In this document: piece by piece, positions 49,767-62,925 of the stretch
Numbering within the stretch: position 1 is the first letter of the stretch
How the letters are laid out: each line of letters opens with the position of its first letter
Assembly (NCBI GenBank): GCA_026874595.1
Contig: CM049311.1
Span: forward strand, 69,355,453 to 69,419,452
Length of the DNA: 64,000 nucleotides
Direction: 5' to 3'
DNA from: Sipunculus nudus
Taxonomy: Eukaryota > Annelida > Sipuncula > Golfingiida > Sipunculidae
The notes under the pieces: generated by a model
The model's input: the letters and a program-made list of their open reading frames with translations, nothing else
What the model was told of the DNA's origin: nothing
Database searches by the model: none
Program-made: the position numbers and the translations under genes

Positions 49767-51361
49767 TATTTATATGATTAAGGATAAAATCCAATTTAAA
49801 TATTAATTAATGAATAATAATTTAGACCAATATGACATCAGTGTGTGACCACCTACATGATTGTGTGATTTAAGTTCATGAATTTCATTTTATTTACTCA
49901 ACCACATTTCAGTCTGTTTAGTTAAGGTAAATCCCTCATGGCACATGCATGGGACAGGATTAACATTTATTATAAGATCATTCTTAATTCATACCCTTTA
50001 ATTTGATAACCAGGCAATATGACTGGTTATGTTATTGCACGTGACGCAGGCTGACCTCACGGTTGGTACTCACTGCTTGTTTAACTGGTGGCACCAGTGT
50101 TCTGATATAGTCTATTACTCATATGTCATAATCAACATGACCACTCATAACACACACACAATGAGAGCTGGTGACATCATTCTCCTGTGGTCATTCATTT
50201 AAGTCTTGGTTACTCATAATTCAGGTGGGCAAATATTTCTTTAAGGGGTCACATCGATCATTAGCAAGGTCTCTGGTGGTCTCTCTAGCTACATTATTTA
50301 ATAAAAAAGTTATTTTTACATAGGAATCCTAGTAACAAGAATGACCCAGCATTGGGGTGATTACACACCCAGGGCCTGCAGGTTCAGTAGTTACCAGGCC
50401 TAGTTAACACCAGGAAATAAAATGAAGTGTGTGATACTGCCCGGTCATGAAGTCCATAATCATATTCTGCAGATGTACATAAACTAAGTTAAGCTAGCAT
50501 TAAAATAAATGTAGGCAGTAACCTCCAACAAAAAAAAGGGATTTAGATAATAATAAAGGAAAGAAGATCAACCTTCTTTATATGTTCCAGACTCTTGAGA
50601 TTAATCAGCTGAAAAAAACTATATATTTTAACTATTATGTTGCATTAATACAGTGTAAATGATATTGATTAAGAAATATGCCAAAACTTCAAACTGCTCG
50701 TGCTTAAGAGAATTACAAACAAATTTGTGACTCTTCAGGTTAATTTGGTGTACAGTGAATGTTTGCTAATTAATGTTTTATTTTGTCATCTTTGTGTGGT
50801 TTGGTACCATTACACTCATAGCATATAGTTGTTAAAGTACATATCCTGGTAGCCTTTAATATCAAAACCTCACTTGAGAGAAATTACAGGATATATATTG
50901 CCCTGGTGGTCAGTGATATCATATTTATTCATTCAACCTAATTAGTACACTTTAATGAATCACCTGAGAACACCTGTACACATTGTTTAGTAATCCTAAT
51001 ACAGAGTGTTTATTTACCTTTAATATTGTGGTATAATAAGTTGGTAGTGGCATATTGTGTAGTAGTGTGTACCTGCCAAGGAGGTCACCCAGATATCTGT
51101 AAACAGAATGAGTCACATGTCTGTTACACAGTGCCTAACCAGATTGAACTGTTGATGTGTGTAGTACATCAGACTGGTTGCTGGTGATTTTTAATCATGA
51201 ATAGTTAATATGAAATATTGATTCATATATTTGATTTATCATTTACATAGATTACAAGTATGTGTAATGATCCATTATACCTATAGAATTAACATTTAAG
51301 TGTAAAAGTTTTAAGAAGAATCAGTACCTTCACTGGTATTATAAGACTAAGATTCTGACTT

Positions 51362-51383
51362 GGGGGGGGGGGGGGGGGGGGGG
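51362..51383 (+). repeat. Poly-G run of 22
   Basis: Uninterrupted G tract followed by GAGGGCAGGGCG. Length is likely uncertain in the assembly. Confidence 0.9.
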
Positions 51384-51616
51384 AGGGCAGGGCGATGTAT
51401 AAGGATGTTTTTCACAGCATTTTCTGTGGCTCTTCTCAAGTTAACTAAGTCTCAGCATGCTTACCAATCTTATTGTATGGCATTTTACTCTGGAAATCGA
51501 AGCATTATTTAAGGCTAAGTTTATGTAAAAATGTTTGGTCTGTTTAAATTTTCATAGATCCTGTGAATGTGGAAGGGGTAGGATTTGGAACATGAAAATT
51601 TAAATCCCAGTTTTTG

Positions 51617-53938
51617 GGCGAACCTGTGAGCTTATGCAATGGTGCTGTGTCTTCCGTCGTGCGTCGTCTGTCGTGCGTCGTCTGTACGTTAAACATAGCT
51701 ATCTCAAAAACGGCAGGAGCTAGCATCAACAAATTTTTCGCAAATAATCAGTCATCCAAAAAACTATATCGGATTTTGTTTATTTTTTTTCTAACTGCAT
51801 TTTCTTAGATTTTATAGGGAAAAAGCTAATAAAGCTTTAAAGATCTTCTTCTCCAAAACTGTCCAGCCAAATTGTCGAATATTTCACAGAAATGATCCCT
51901 GGAACAATCTATCTCAAGTTTGTTCGAATGGTTCCAGTTCAGAGATTTTTGGCCGAGATACAGTAGGTTGAACTTTGTTAACTGTGCAAAAAAGCATATG
52001 AAAATTTAAATCTCAGAAACGGCTGTAGCTGTCATCACCAAATTTTATGCCACATATGGTCACATAGGTCATATCTGAAATTGAGGTATTGGTGGTGCCA
52101 CCTGCATCGGCCTTTTTTGTACAGGATCATCAGTGCCTGTATCACACTGAGGGCTACAAAAAAACTTCTTCTCTGAAAACATTTGGCCAAAATGTTTAAT
52201 ATTGCACAGAAATGATCCTAGGGTAGTGCTTTCTGAATTTTGTTCAAATGGTCTCTTTTCAGTGACTTTTGGCTAAGTTATGGGAAGCTGAATTTAGTCA
52301 TATGCCATAACAGCCCATTTTAGCTCAGTGGCTACAAAGATCTTCTCAAAAACCACTGGGCCAAATTCTTAAATCTCGCACATTAATTATCCTCAGATGT
52401 TGATAATTCAAGTTTGTTCAAGTTTTGGTTCAGTGCTTCTTGGCTGAGTTCAAGGAAGCTGAACTTAGCCAGTTTGCTGTATCGTCCTATATGAGTTATA
52501 AACCTGCGAAACGTTTTTCGACTGATGCCACTGAAGCCAGTTTGTTATGTATTTTACAAGAATAATTCCTACAATAATTCTTATAATAATTGTCATTAAT
52601 GGTTCCACATGAATGATTTTTGGCTGAATTATGGAGATTGCATTGAGTCATTTTACCATATATGTTAGCTGTGTGATGCTGTTACATCTAGCCTGGCACC
52701 AGTGTATCAGCATCTGTTACATCATGCCACAAGACATTTAGATTTCAGGTTATCTTTGGTTAATATTGACAAAGTTTTTTCAAAAGCTTTTAAAAAATTT
52801 AGATTTATGGTTTAAGTCATTCATCATACCAGGCAATGTTACAATCATGGATATTCAGCTCTCTGTGGCTATATAAAGACAACTGTACAGGGATTATAAA
52901 TTATTGGTATCCCTACTCAACTTAATTCAAGAATTTGCCATCAGTGAGATATATCTGTATTTTAATTTTGCATTCAGTATGCATCCGTAATAATTTTACA
53001 TATATTCCCGATTTTTTTTATAAAAAGTCAGCTGAAAACCATTTCGTACTGGGAAAATAAAGTTCAAAGTTATTTCAAGTAGGGACCACTTTTGTGTTCA
53101 GATGGCAGCACTTGGTTTATCATTGGCAGATTGCCAGTGCCTTGATGTTTGCCATTAGCCAAGATGATGTCAGCTCTATAAATAGTTTTGGCACAGTGCC
53201 AGGATTGGAAGAAGTGCAGCCAGGTATAGGTCAAGAGTTACTCAGTGCAGTGGCTGCATTCTATTTATAGTTTGGCAGACTGCTCACTGCAACATATTTG
53301 GCACCAAACTTCAGCCTGAATCTATTTATAACTTTGGCAGACTGCCAACTGTGCCAGATTATGCAACAGGTCAAGAGTTCACTCAATGCAGCCAGGTACA
53401 GGTCAAAAGTTCACTCAGTCTAGCCTGTGCAGGTCAAGAGTTCACTCCGTGCAGTAGCTTGAGGCAGCAATTTGTCACAGGTCACTCGGGGGGGGCAACT
53501 GCCTTACTCACCTAAGCCTTGCCAGCCCAGGGCATCAAACTTTGATGTATTGGGCTGATATTTTGACCTGTCTATGCGTCTTTGATGGTATTCTCATTTA
53601 CAAGTCAGGTGGTGCCACGTACATTGACTTTTGCACAGTGTGTGTCCCTGCTTATTTCTCAGGAGAGGTTTGATATATCAGTCTGAAAATTGGCATGTGT
53701 GTTTATCTCTGATAGCTTCAAAGAATACAAAACTGGTGCTGCCAGCTACAATCGTTTTTGTGTTGTGTGCACCCATGCCAGAATTTCAGCAGTGATGTTT
53801 GTGCAATTGTTTCTTATTCAAAATGTTTAGTACTTGCATTGTTCATATACATGAAAAGTAATGGTCCAGCTTTGAAGCATTATACCTGGTGTATTTCCCA
53901 AGGCACAGGTTCGCATAAGGCCTGTAGGCCTTGTTTAT
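51617..53938 (+). mobile_element. Rolling-circle-type repeat, family 3, full-length copy (2.3 kb)
   Basis: CGAACCTGTG (51619-51628) and CACAGGTTCG (53904-53913) are exact reverse complements. The right end has a 7-bp stem with a 2-base loop (AAGGCCT-GT-AGGCCTT) and then GTTT. Internally it carries repeated 'TTTCACAGAAATGATCC...GTTCAAATGGT' units and a C-terminal block of short repeats CAGGTCAAGAGTTCACTC (about 53230-53450). Shares its ending style with family 2. No open frame. Confidence 0.75.
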
Positions 53939-56671
53939 TAAATCATCACAAAATTATTAGATTTTATAGTCAGCTTGTGGCCTCAGAATGGAACCAAAAT
54001 CCAATGTAACATTTGTAGCCTGTAAGTTATAATTTCAAAGGTGTAATCCCTTGCCTATATCTGGTCTTTCTTCTCCAAACCAGCTGGGGGGGGCCTGTAA
54101 CTAAAAAAAAATCAGGTTTTTAACAAAATTATAAGCATTTAGTATGCAGGCACATTATTACTTTTATCCATGTCCAACCCTCCCAATTAAATTCATTTAG
54201 TTTCATTGTTCTCATAACTGGTACAATAATGCCATATGAATTACATGAATTACACCATGTATATGTGGTGATGTTATATGAGTAAACTTCAAACAGAAGA
54301 TGAATAATAAATAATACATAACATGCAAATAAAGAAATTAATATTCATCCTTTCTGTAAAATGAATCAATTTCAGTTTCACTTTGAGCAAAGGTAAATAA
54401 TGTAAGATCATCATTGCTGATAAGAGTGAGGTTACAGGAAGTATCTCCTCCTGCTAATACAACTTCCGCCCATTGATTACCTGTAGACAAGAGCTGATTT
54501 GAGTACAAGAACACTCAGGAGAGTTTATAACTTGGTCAAGACCTTACTTTTCTCTATATCAGCTTCAGAATGAAATAAATTGTTCTTAAATAGTGCTGTA
54601 ATTTTTGTCCCCTACTTCCTCAGAAAAGGAGACATTGATTTTGATTTGTCCGTCTGTCTGTCTATCCCTCTGTCTGCCCGTCCATCAGGTTTTAGTTTCA
54701 ATGTGATAAATTTCCTAAATATCTTTGATTTCATTCAACTTTTGGTTCAGTGATTGCTCTAATGCATACCTTGGTTGGGATTGGTTTTGGAGTGTCTGCC
54801 TGAAAATTTATTATCACCAGCTCCGAAACAAAACAAAATTTTCCCTTTTCATCCCAATTCACAACAAAAATTATGACATGTGGAGACATTAGGGAACAGT
54901 GAAACCTAAAACACAGGCACTCTGACATGTTGAGACATCTTCAGGGGAAAATAAAAAATTTGTTACTGTTTTCTTTACCTTTCAAAAATTAATTATACAA
55001 GTCCATTAATCCTGCATCTGATGGAGAATCAGCTCTGAAATTTATAATATAATATTATTGTAAACTTTCCTTTACCTTGATATAGTTCTAAAGGTAATCA
55101 CAGGGTTTTATGTCAGAACTTCTACACCTCTGTATAAAAAACATGGATGAAATTTTACATTGTAAAATGTAATTTCTTTAATCCCCATGTAATTTGTTAT
55201 TGTTAAGAAGTCATGAAAAAAGTAGCAAAAATTTTATTTTTGACCAATGAAAAACATTGTCACTGGAGGTGGTATGCGCTCTCTGAATAATCTCTATTCT
55301 AGTTTTCTTTGGTTTTGCTGATTAGAAATTGTATTGTTTTACACAATCAGGCATTGCTGTTAATAAAGCAAATGCCAAAGACCAACGAGGAATGTGCTGC
55401 AGATTGGTTTTGATATCAAATGTATATTTAGATGCTCCCTTTTGGCTGTTCTGTTGAATCAATTTTAGCTTTAAATAATCTGTGTTTGTCCTCTACTGTT
55501 TGAATCAACTTTAATAAATAGTATCACTAATAATAGTTTCTATGGAGACAAACATATGACTCAAATGAAATGTGTAATTTTCATATTCGTGAGCCCATAT
55601 TTACATCAATCTGCCACTTAAATGAACAATTCTAATACGTGCAGAATGGCATTTGGAGTAACATGAATTATAGAGTAAATATTAGTCTCTGAGGAATGGA
55701 GACAATTTGATATAGATACAGGAAAATTATAGTTTTTCTCTTGTTTTTACACACTGTTTAATATTTTTGTGTTATCACAGAAGGGGTGTTTACATTTGTT
55801 GCAAATAAAGGCAATGTTTGTTAAATAGCATTGCGATAATGTGCAGATTACATGTATCTGTGTGAAAGCTTATTCACCTTGAGATAATGACAGCCTGTCA
55901 TAAGGAATTTTGAGATCACCCCACCCCTGTCTGTTGATGTTATTCACCCCTGTATGAATGAGAGTTGATTGGTTGACTACATGGGAGAGCAGAATACCCA
56001 TCTGGGGGTGAAAGGTCAAGGGTTTAGTGGGGTGTTGAAACTGTATATCCAGAACAGCAGGGTGGAAAGCCACAATACTACATGATTCTGCTTATACAGG
56101 GTTATCAGTCAACCAGTACATCCCTGTAAGAACAGCAGCGAGGTGGTTGTACCTCAGTACTCAGGAACCCGGGGTGTCTTTGTTTTGGCACACTAAATAC
56201 TACCCCCAGTGTAACAGATGCTTTAGAGTGCTACTGTGGTTTGCGGTTAGGATTATCCAATTTGATACTTGAAAGGTAGGTGTATCCCTGTAATTTGTCA
56301 TTCTCCCGTACACTACAGACACTCAGCGTAGTCTCCTGTTCAAGTGTTATGAAATATTTGCAGATTAATTATACTTTCTGCTTACATTCCTTCAAACCAT
56401 TCAGGTTGAGTTAGTGGTAGACAAGGCCTGCTTCAGCTGACAGTGTCCTGGGACATACAGACCCTTCTCAGGTGCCTTTGGGACCTCTCCTTCTGGTCAC
56501 TGGGTGCACATGTGCTCTCGGTAGATTAAATTTATCCTCTACCTATTATATCATTTACATGAGCCAACATGGATAACCACTTGCCTTGCATATAGTAAAG
56601 GCAAATCATTCTTGTTCTGTTTAGACGTAATACACTCAGGTGCCCTTATTTTGGTCAATCAATATAGAAAT

Positions 56672-56674
56672 GTA

Positions 56675-56742
<68 letters not shown>
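56672..56742. repeat. (TA)n microsatellite
   Basis: About 35 TA dinucleotides with a single TACATA interruption. Confidence 0.95.
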
Positions 56743-56744
<2 letters not shown>

Positions 56745-57973
56745 AATGTATACTCATTTTGAGAACATAAGGGGGGTGGGGTTGGGTGATGGAACTATAA
56801 CTGTAATGCTGTCATAATGGGAGTCAGGCTTAGGGTTATCATATTAAACCCAGAGTATTGAAAAATCTTTCACCACAGCTGAAATGTCAATCCTCTGCAC
56901 AATGATGTAATTGTTATTGTATGGGATGTTAAGCCTAATTTTTAAAGCTGCCCTCGAGATTGGGTTACTTGTGCGTTGGGAGAACCCATGTGTTGTTTCC
57001 ATCAAAACCAGAAACCTGTGAGTTTGCTGTTGCACAGGTCTTTGTCTTTCACTTATAAACCTTGGCTAAATCAGAACAGTATATTAATATTTAAAATACA
57101 AGTTTTTATACTCTTTCAAATGACAAGGGAAAAGTTTTACTTTATATTGTACCAGTTATTTATTCAGCTATTCAGAAGGTTTCCAGAAAGGTTTAATTGA
57201 AAAGCATTTTAATCTGCTCTGAAGATTTCAGAATGTATCCTAACTGGTGAAACCAAAATATTTGTATTTGCCCCTGTGAATGCTCCTAAACATTTTGACA
57301 CATGTCCAAAAACATTGTAGCCAATCCACAAATGTGACAGCTGAGTATTCATGTTGGTCCACATGTAAGATTATCACATCTTGTTTTGGTGTTTTGCCCC
57401 ACACACTCTGTTTCTTAGACTGCCAAGCACCACCCAAAAGTTTGATAAAGTTTGATAAAGCCTGCTTTTCCTGCTGTAACATAATTTTTTTTTTAATGAT
57501 TTTTTTCACCATTTAACTATATTGTCCATAATGTTTTTAAACCATATTTTTTTGTGGGAAGCAGGGATGGATTTGAACTAGAACTACTTATGTCAAGAAA
57601 ATGTCCACATGCATACACAAGCCAAGTGCCATGGTCGACCTGATTACAGATATCGTACAAGATTTTCCTGAAAATAAATAAAAGAAAACATTGTTGTCTC
57701 AGACTTACTATGTTATCTTTAAGTGTCAGTTTCATAAGCTATATAAAAGCTACTTAAAAAAATTAATTTTATTATTATATACATGGTCCATCACTTGTGT
57801 AAAAAAAATCTGAATATGTTTGGTTATTTTCTGCTGTCACATCAGTTTTAACAAAAAATTGCATTACAGAAACAGTTTTGTTTTATTGCAGTTCTTTAAA
57901 AATAAGAACATGAATAAGGAGGAAGGTTGTTGCTGAAAGGATGGCCAGAGAAGTGTGAATGAAAACAGCGATA

Positions 57974-58310
57974 GGCCCAAAAAAATTAAAGGTATGGTTC
58001 TCAGGCACCACCCGCATCAATTTTAAACCCCCGCATCAAAAATTTTTATATTGATTTTCAATAAAAACTTTCCAATTTGAGCTGCTGCCGCTCCGACATT
58101 TCTTTCAAGAAGATAAAACCATACAATTTCCTTTGTTTTGTAGTGCTTTTACTTATTTAGCAAATTAAAACTGTTATTTTCATGCTTTTTCCTTATCATT
58201 TGACATTTTGATCGAAACATACTAAAAAATTTAAAATAAAAAAAAGCGCCCGCCCGCATTGATTTCTGAAAAAAAGTGCCTGAGAACCATACCTTTTTTT
58301 TATTTTGGCC
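57974..58310 (+). mobile_element. PIF/Harbinger-like MITE, copy 1
   Basis: 337 bp with inverted ends GGCCCAAAAAAATTAAAGGT and the continuation ATGGTTCTCAGGCAC, mirrored at the right end (GTGCCTGAGAACCATACC...GGCC). The flanks ATA and TTA fit a worn three-base TWA target duplication. Opposite in orientation to the copy at 59661. Confidence 0.8.
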
Positions 58311-59577
58311 TTACATGGCATTACTTAAAACCTCATAATTAGGTACATGTGATAACAAATAGCTATCAGAGCCCTTATTTACCATCAGCATCAGTTTCAT
58401 ATGATATATAATATAATTACAGACCCAGCACTCACAAGGGTTACAATGCATAGCCATCAGGGGCAAGCATATGGGATTATACTAGCATGTATGGGCCTGT
58501 TGTAGTGTTCCTGTAGGGGTCAACTGTCACCCTATGAGTCATTTCATGTGATAACATCTGTGTGCAGTTTCCTGCCTAACAAAGTACAGGCTTCATACTA
58601 AGGGTTCTTGTGAGCTTTGGACTTTTTTCCCACTGGATTACCAGGAAACAAAAGCTACTGGTAGGTTACTTGTGTAAGTTAGAAACAAAAGAGGAAGTGA
58701 TTGTATAACCTTATTCTGATTGGTCAGGAGTGTTCTAATGAAACCTCTGATTGGTTTACTACTAAAGTAGTAATTATACCATATGAATATACCAAATGCA
58801 AGGTATTTTATGCTCAAATGTAATAAATGTTTGGATATTTTTCTTCATATTCATATAATTGCTATGCTCATTGTTTCCCACAGTTGTTTGAACTTTTCTG
58901 CATACATTTCATGTGAAGTTTTTTTCATATTTTTTTATAATAATAACAATGAAGATCTTGGTTTTATTTTTTATGCTCTTTAGGCTAGGATGTTATGAAA
59001 GAGAGATTACTAGCTGTGGTGTTGTGTATTTCTCATCCTAAAAATTACAAGGGAAACAATATATTAATAACAAGCAATTCAATGAAATTTGTAGATACCC
59101 TACGTGTTATTGTACCACATTTATTAAGTGTACACAATCAGTCTGTTGGCATTTTTGTCTTCTAATTGTAATAAAAATAAAAATAAACAACAGCTTGTAT
59201 ACTTCTTTATATAAAGATTAGTAGGTCTGAAAGCCATAGAAAAAATGATAAGTTAACATGTAAAAAAGCTGTTTAAAGTATTTGTTGTCTTTTCATATTC
59301 AAAATTATTTAATTTATAATTAACATGAGATACATTTATAAACTTGCACATATTTTAATAGTGTATCTGTTCCATTTAATGTAAACAAACAGGTGCAGCT
59401 GTTCCTTTTATATCAGTGTTTCAGAATATTGATAAGGATTAGATAAGATAATAATCTTTATTGCCCCTTGCATTGGGACCCATAACATATAAAGCATGAT
59501 GACATGCATTATTAACAAAGGGGTAAATGATTGTACAAATAAAAGTAAAGGCATTCAATTCATACATCTAAGAGCTA

Positions 59578-59598
59578 TGCCCCCCCCCCCCCCCCCCA
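59578..59598 (+). repeat. Poly-C run
   Basis: About 17-18 C following CTATG, shortly before the second Harbinger-like MITE. Confidence 0.85.
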
Positions 59599-59660
59599 TG
59601 ACAAATTTACTTTTTACCATTACACATCTTATGGCTATATCGGCAAAAATGAAGCAATAA

Positions 59661-59995
59661 GGCCAAAATAAAAAAAAGGTATGGTTCTCAGGCACTTTTT
59701 TTTCAGTAATCAATGCGGGTGGGCGCTTTTTTTATTTTAAATTTTTTGGTATGTATTGATAAAAATGTCAAATGATAAGGGAAAAGCATGAAAACAGCAG
59801 TTTTATTTTGCTAAATAAGTAAAAGCACTACAAAACAAAGGAAATTGTATGGTTTATCTTCTTAAAAGAATGTCAGAGTGGCAGCAGCTCAAAATTGGAA
59901 AGTTTTAATTGAAAATCAAAATAAAAAGTTTTGATGCGGGGGTTTAAAATTGATGCGGGCAGTGCCTGAGAACCATACCTTTAATTTTTTTGGCC
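59661..59995 (-). mobile_element. PIF/Harbinger-like MITE, copy 2 (inverted)
   Basis: 335 bp, the reverse complement of the copy at 57974 with modest divergence. Ends GGCCAAAA...TTTTGGCC are flanked by a perfect TAA duplication (59658-59660 and 59996-59998), the PIF/Harbinger target size. Non-coding. Confidence 0.85.
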
Positions 59996-61966
59996 TAAGT
60001 AATAAACTTTAGGGAAAATTCAGGCTAATATGTTCAGGAGCCCATTGGATTATAGGCCTTGGTCACGGTGTTATGTGGTGTTTGTTTGACTGAGTGGTTA
60101 CAATGTGTGAATTCTTGTGGGCCAGTCAATAACTTAACTTTAAAGAAAAAAAATTGTCACACATTGTTACCAAATGTGGATTCTTATAGGATGGATATAC
60201 CACAAAGAAAATGCAGTATACTTAATTAGCATGTGTCGTATCCCTTGGCTGTGTGAGTGACCTTTGAAGTCTCTTGTGATTCCCACACCCAGCTTCCCAC
60301 TAATTTACCACATCCAGCTAATAAGAGGGGTATGAGAGATCAGTTTCCCATCCAGAAGGTCCAGGGTGATAGGGTTTCAGAACCTTGAATAAGGTTTTAT
60401 GTCTTGTGGAAATTTAGTTTGTCTCTTTGGTGAAGAAACGGTGAGAGGGTTTAACATCTCAGCCCTTGATAGTGTGTTGAGTATAACATTTCAGATTTAA
60501 CTTTCAGTTTTATAGCAAAATGTATCCAGGTAGACTTACAGATAAACTTACCTGAAAAATAAATTCAGAAGGAGTAAAGGTGATGCCTGTGATAACAGTG
60601 TGATTCAGTGTATATGGGTGGAGTTACTTTTAAGGGGGAAAAAACATAATTGTTGTCATCATTGAATTGTGGCAGGGTTGCTTGACAAACTCTTCTCATC
60701 TGCTCATTACACGAGATAATTTCAAATCATCCCAAGATACTGTCAAATTCACAAATAATATCACTCTTGTGTTAAACTTATGTATTTGGATATTCTTGAT
60801 TAGTAAAACAAAAAAATGTGTAAAAAATAACAAACAACATAGCAAGGTACAATTTTCCATCTCAATAAAACAAAAAAAATCAAACACAAATGTCCCCAGC
60901 ACCTTGGTGTCAGAAATAGTGCTGCAGTTTGTCATGAAGTTATATTTATATATTTGGATGTGAGTGTAATATTTTTAGATTTTTGTATGTTTTATATGTA
61001 GCCTTTGTTGGCATGTGTCAGTCAGTGCATGTTTAACTAGAGGGCTTACTCCATGTACTCAACCATGCCCCTTTAATTATATGCAATTTATTTGTGCCAC
61101 ATTATTAAGGAGACCAATTACTGAAGAAATGGTGCATTAACTAAAGCGACCTCATGATGGTACAACATCAAGTGTCTACTGTGGCAAGTTCATTAGATTT
61201 TCAAGTGGATAACAGGATAGTAGCCTCCATTAGACTGTGACCTATAGGCCTCCACCCTGTGGAAAATGGTCAGCAGTTCATAACCTCCCTGGGGACTATA
61301 TAGACTCATAGGATCCATAATCATCAATGTGTCAGTTGTTTAATGCAACAGCTCTTGTGGTTACCACATATTTATTTCTAACTGCACCAGTCACCTTAGA
61401 CAGAGTTTTTTTTCACCAAAATCTGTCATTTGTCTGCTTTCTGGATATCTTAAACAGTTTTCGCTGATTTCAGATAATTTTTTTAAGAATTAGAGGCTCA
61501 CCTTGAGCCAAGAAAAGGTTTCTTTTATTTAGAAAGTGATGTGAATCCAGATGTTGTTGCATGGTCATTTTAATGTTTGTACATCAGTATGCATGCAAAG
61601 AACAGCCACTGGTGCTTGCATCAGGTTTCTAAATTAGGATCTATAATACAGGTGAAGCACATTAAGGCAGTACACAATTTAATTTTACAAATGACCTGAG
61701 TCCAAGTGATAATTAAGGATCAGTTTTCTGTTTGATTATCTAATTGCAAAGAACTGCCACTGGTACTCATACCTGGTGGGTGAATATGTTATTATAAGAC
61801 AGGTGATTTATGAATTATGATGCAAGGAATGTATAATTGAGTTTTGGACGTGATCTGGGTAAAAGTTTGCATTGCTGGAGGTACTCATATGTACATACTG
61901 CTTGATGAGTATAGGTCAGAGGTTTGTATTAATTATCATTAATGTATCTTAATAATTTATTTGCAG

Positions 61967-62141
61967 GTTTCGGTGAAAGATCTCCTGACACAGTCATGTA
62001 CTCTCCCTGCAGAAGATGACCATGAGATCATCGTATATGACCAGTGTACAGAAGATCCAGCCATCTTATCTTCAGACTGTTTCTTGACAGTCCTCCTCAG
62101 GAAACTCAATCTAGTCTTTAAGAGGGTGTCACTTCTCAAAG
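61967..62141 (+). CDS. DUSP8/16: DUSP8/16-like phosphatase, coding exon 3 (end of rhodanese/CH2 domain)
   Basis: A 175-bp exon (58 codons plus one base) between acceptor tttgcag|GTT and donor AAAG|gtaaga, ending in phase 1 inside a Gly codon. It encodes VSVKDLLTQS at the start, then IIVYDQCTEDPAILSSDCF and TVLLRKLNLVF. The pattern VYDQ-x(5)-A-x-L-SSDCFLTVLL is the second half of the DUSP16/DUSP8 CH2 domain. Joined to exon 2, the reading K|VSVKDLL matches the vertebrate continuation without gaps, so no exon is missing from the 40.7-kb intron. The catalytic DSP domain with its HCxxGxxR signature must lie beyond the window. Intact frame, no odd residues. Confidence 0.95.
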
Positions 62142-62421
62142 GTAAGACAGTGCTCTGTGTAGTCCAGCTGTCCACAGACAAAATGTAAAGGCAGTACGTG
62201 AAACATAGCAATAAAAGAAAAGAATGTTCAGCAAGTTCAAAAGGTACAAAATGAAAGACATATACATTATTAATTTGCATATTTGTATTTTTCATTTTGG
62301 CACATGACAGAATAACTCATTTATGGTATAAATCTTTACATTTTGTCAAGTGACAATTTGTCAGTGGCCATTTCGTCCTTCAGAATTTTGCACATGGACA
62401 TTTAATTTCTCTCTATATATA

Positions 62422-62455
62422 CAGTGAAACCTCGTTGTGTCGAACTCCCTTAAGT
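62422..62455 (+). repeat. Solo mariner/pogo-type terminal motif
   Basis: TACAGTGAAACCTCGTTGTG followed by TCGAACTC at a TA site, the kind of terminus seen in pogo/Tigger-like elements. No matching right end was found nearby. Confidence 0.35.
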
Positions 62456-62805
62456 GTTTATACACACTCAATTGTGTATCATTTATTCTGAAGATAAGTC
62501 TTTGCATTTTGTCATATGGTATTTTGTAAATGACCATTTTGTTCTGTGGCATTTCACCTTAGGACATTTGAAATTGTATATAGAGACTCAGCTTTATATC
62601 ATTTATCCAGAAGATAAGCCTTTTCCATAAATCACTTTGAGAAGGAAAGGTTTTCACTTGTACTGATATCCTGAACTCAGTAGAGGCAAGGATGATAAGT
62701 CCTTAGTCCCAGAGATAAATTCTTGGCTGGTGTTCTTCTATAGAGGTTAATTTATAATCACCCCTCAAAGATAAACCCTGAAGTGTGTATTAGTCCTGAG
62801 CTGTT

Positions 62806-62925
62806 ACAGTAAAACCTCAGCTAACAACCACCTCAAAATAACAAACAGTTGTTCACCATTATCTTTTTTAGGTCCCATTGGTTGGCATAATTTTGAGGTC
62901 GTTACAGAGTTTATATGATATGCTG
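62806..62925 (+). mobile_element. Possible short mariner-type foldback element
   Basis: CAGTAAAACCTCAGCTAACA follows TTA, and AACAACCACCTCAAAAT on the left is imperfectly mirrored by ATTTTGAGGTCGTT on the right (about 62890-62903). About 110 bp. Boundaries are uncertain. Confidence 0.35.

Larger units (their letters stand above)
21259..61966 (+). other. Intron 2 of the DUSP8/16-like gene (40.7 kb)
   Basis: Phase-0 intron bounded by gtaaga and tttgcag, splitting the rhodanese domain between QQGK and VSVK. It holds most repeats of the window. Stretches not covered by separate entries (about 22.2-23.8, 27.0-28.9, 30.0-31.4, 35.3-36.5, 41.6-44.2, 46.7-47.4, 49.8-51.3, 54.0-56.6 and 60.0-61.9 kb) show AT-rich sequence without recognisable exons, RNA genes or long protein-like frames. 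Confidence 0.9.

Noticed and set aside
53225-53460. Repeated CAGGTCAAGAGTTCACTC as a nuclear-receptor site array
   Set aside because: The half-sites are spaced and imperfect; better explained as the short-repeat block of the family-3 element.
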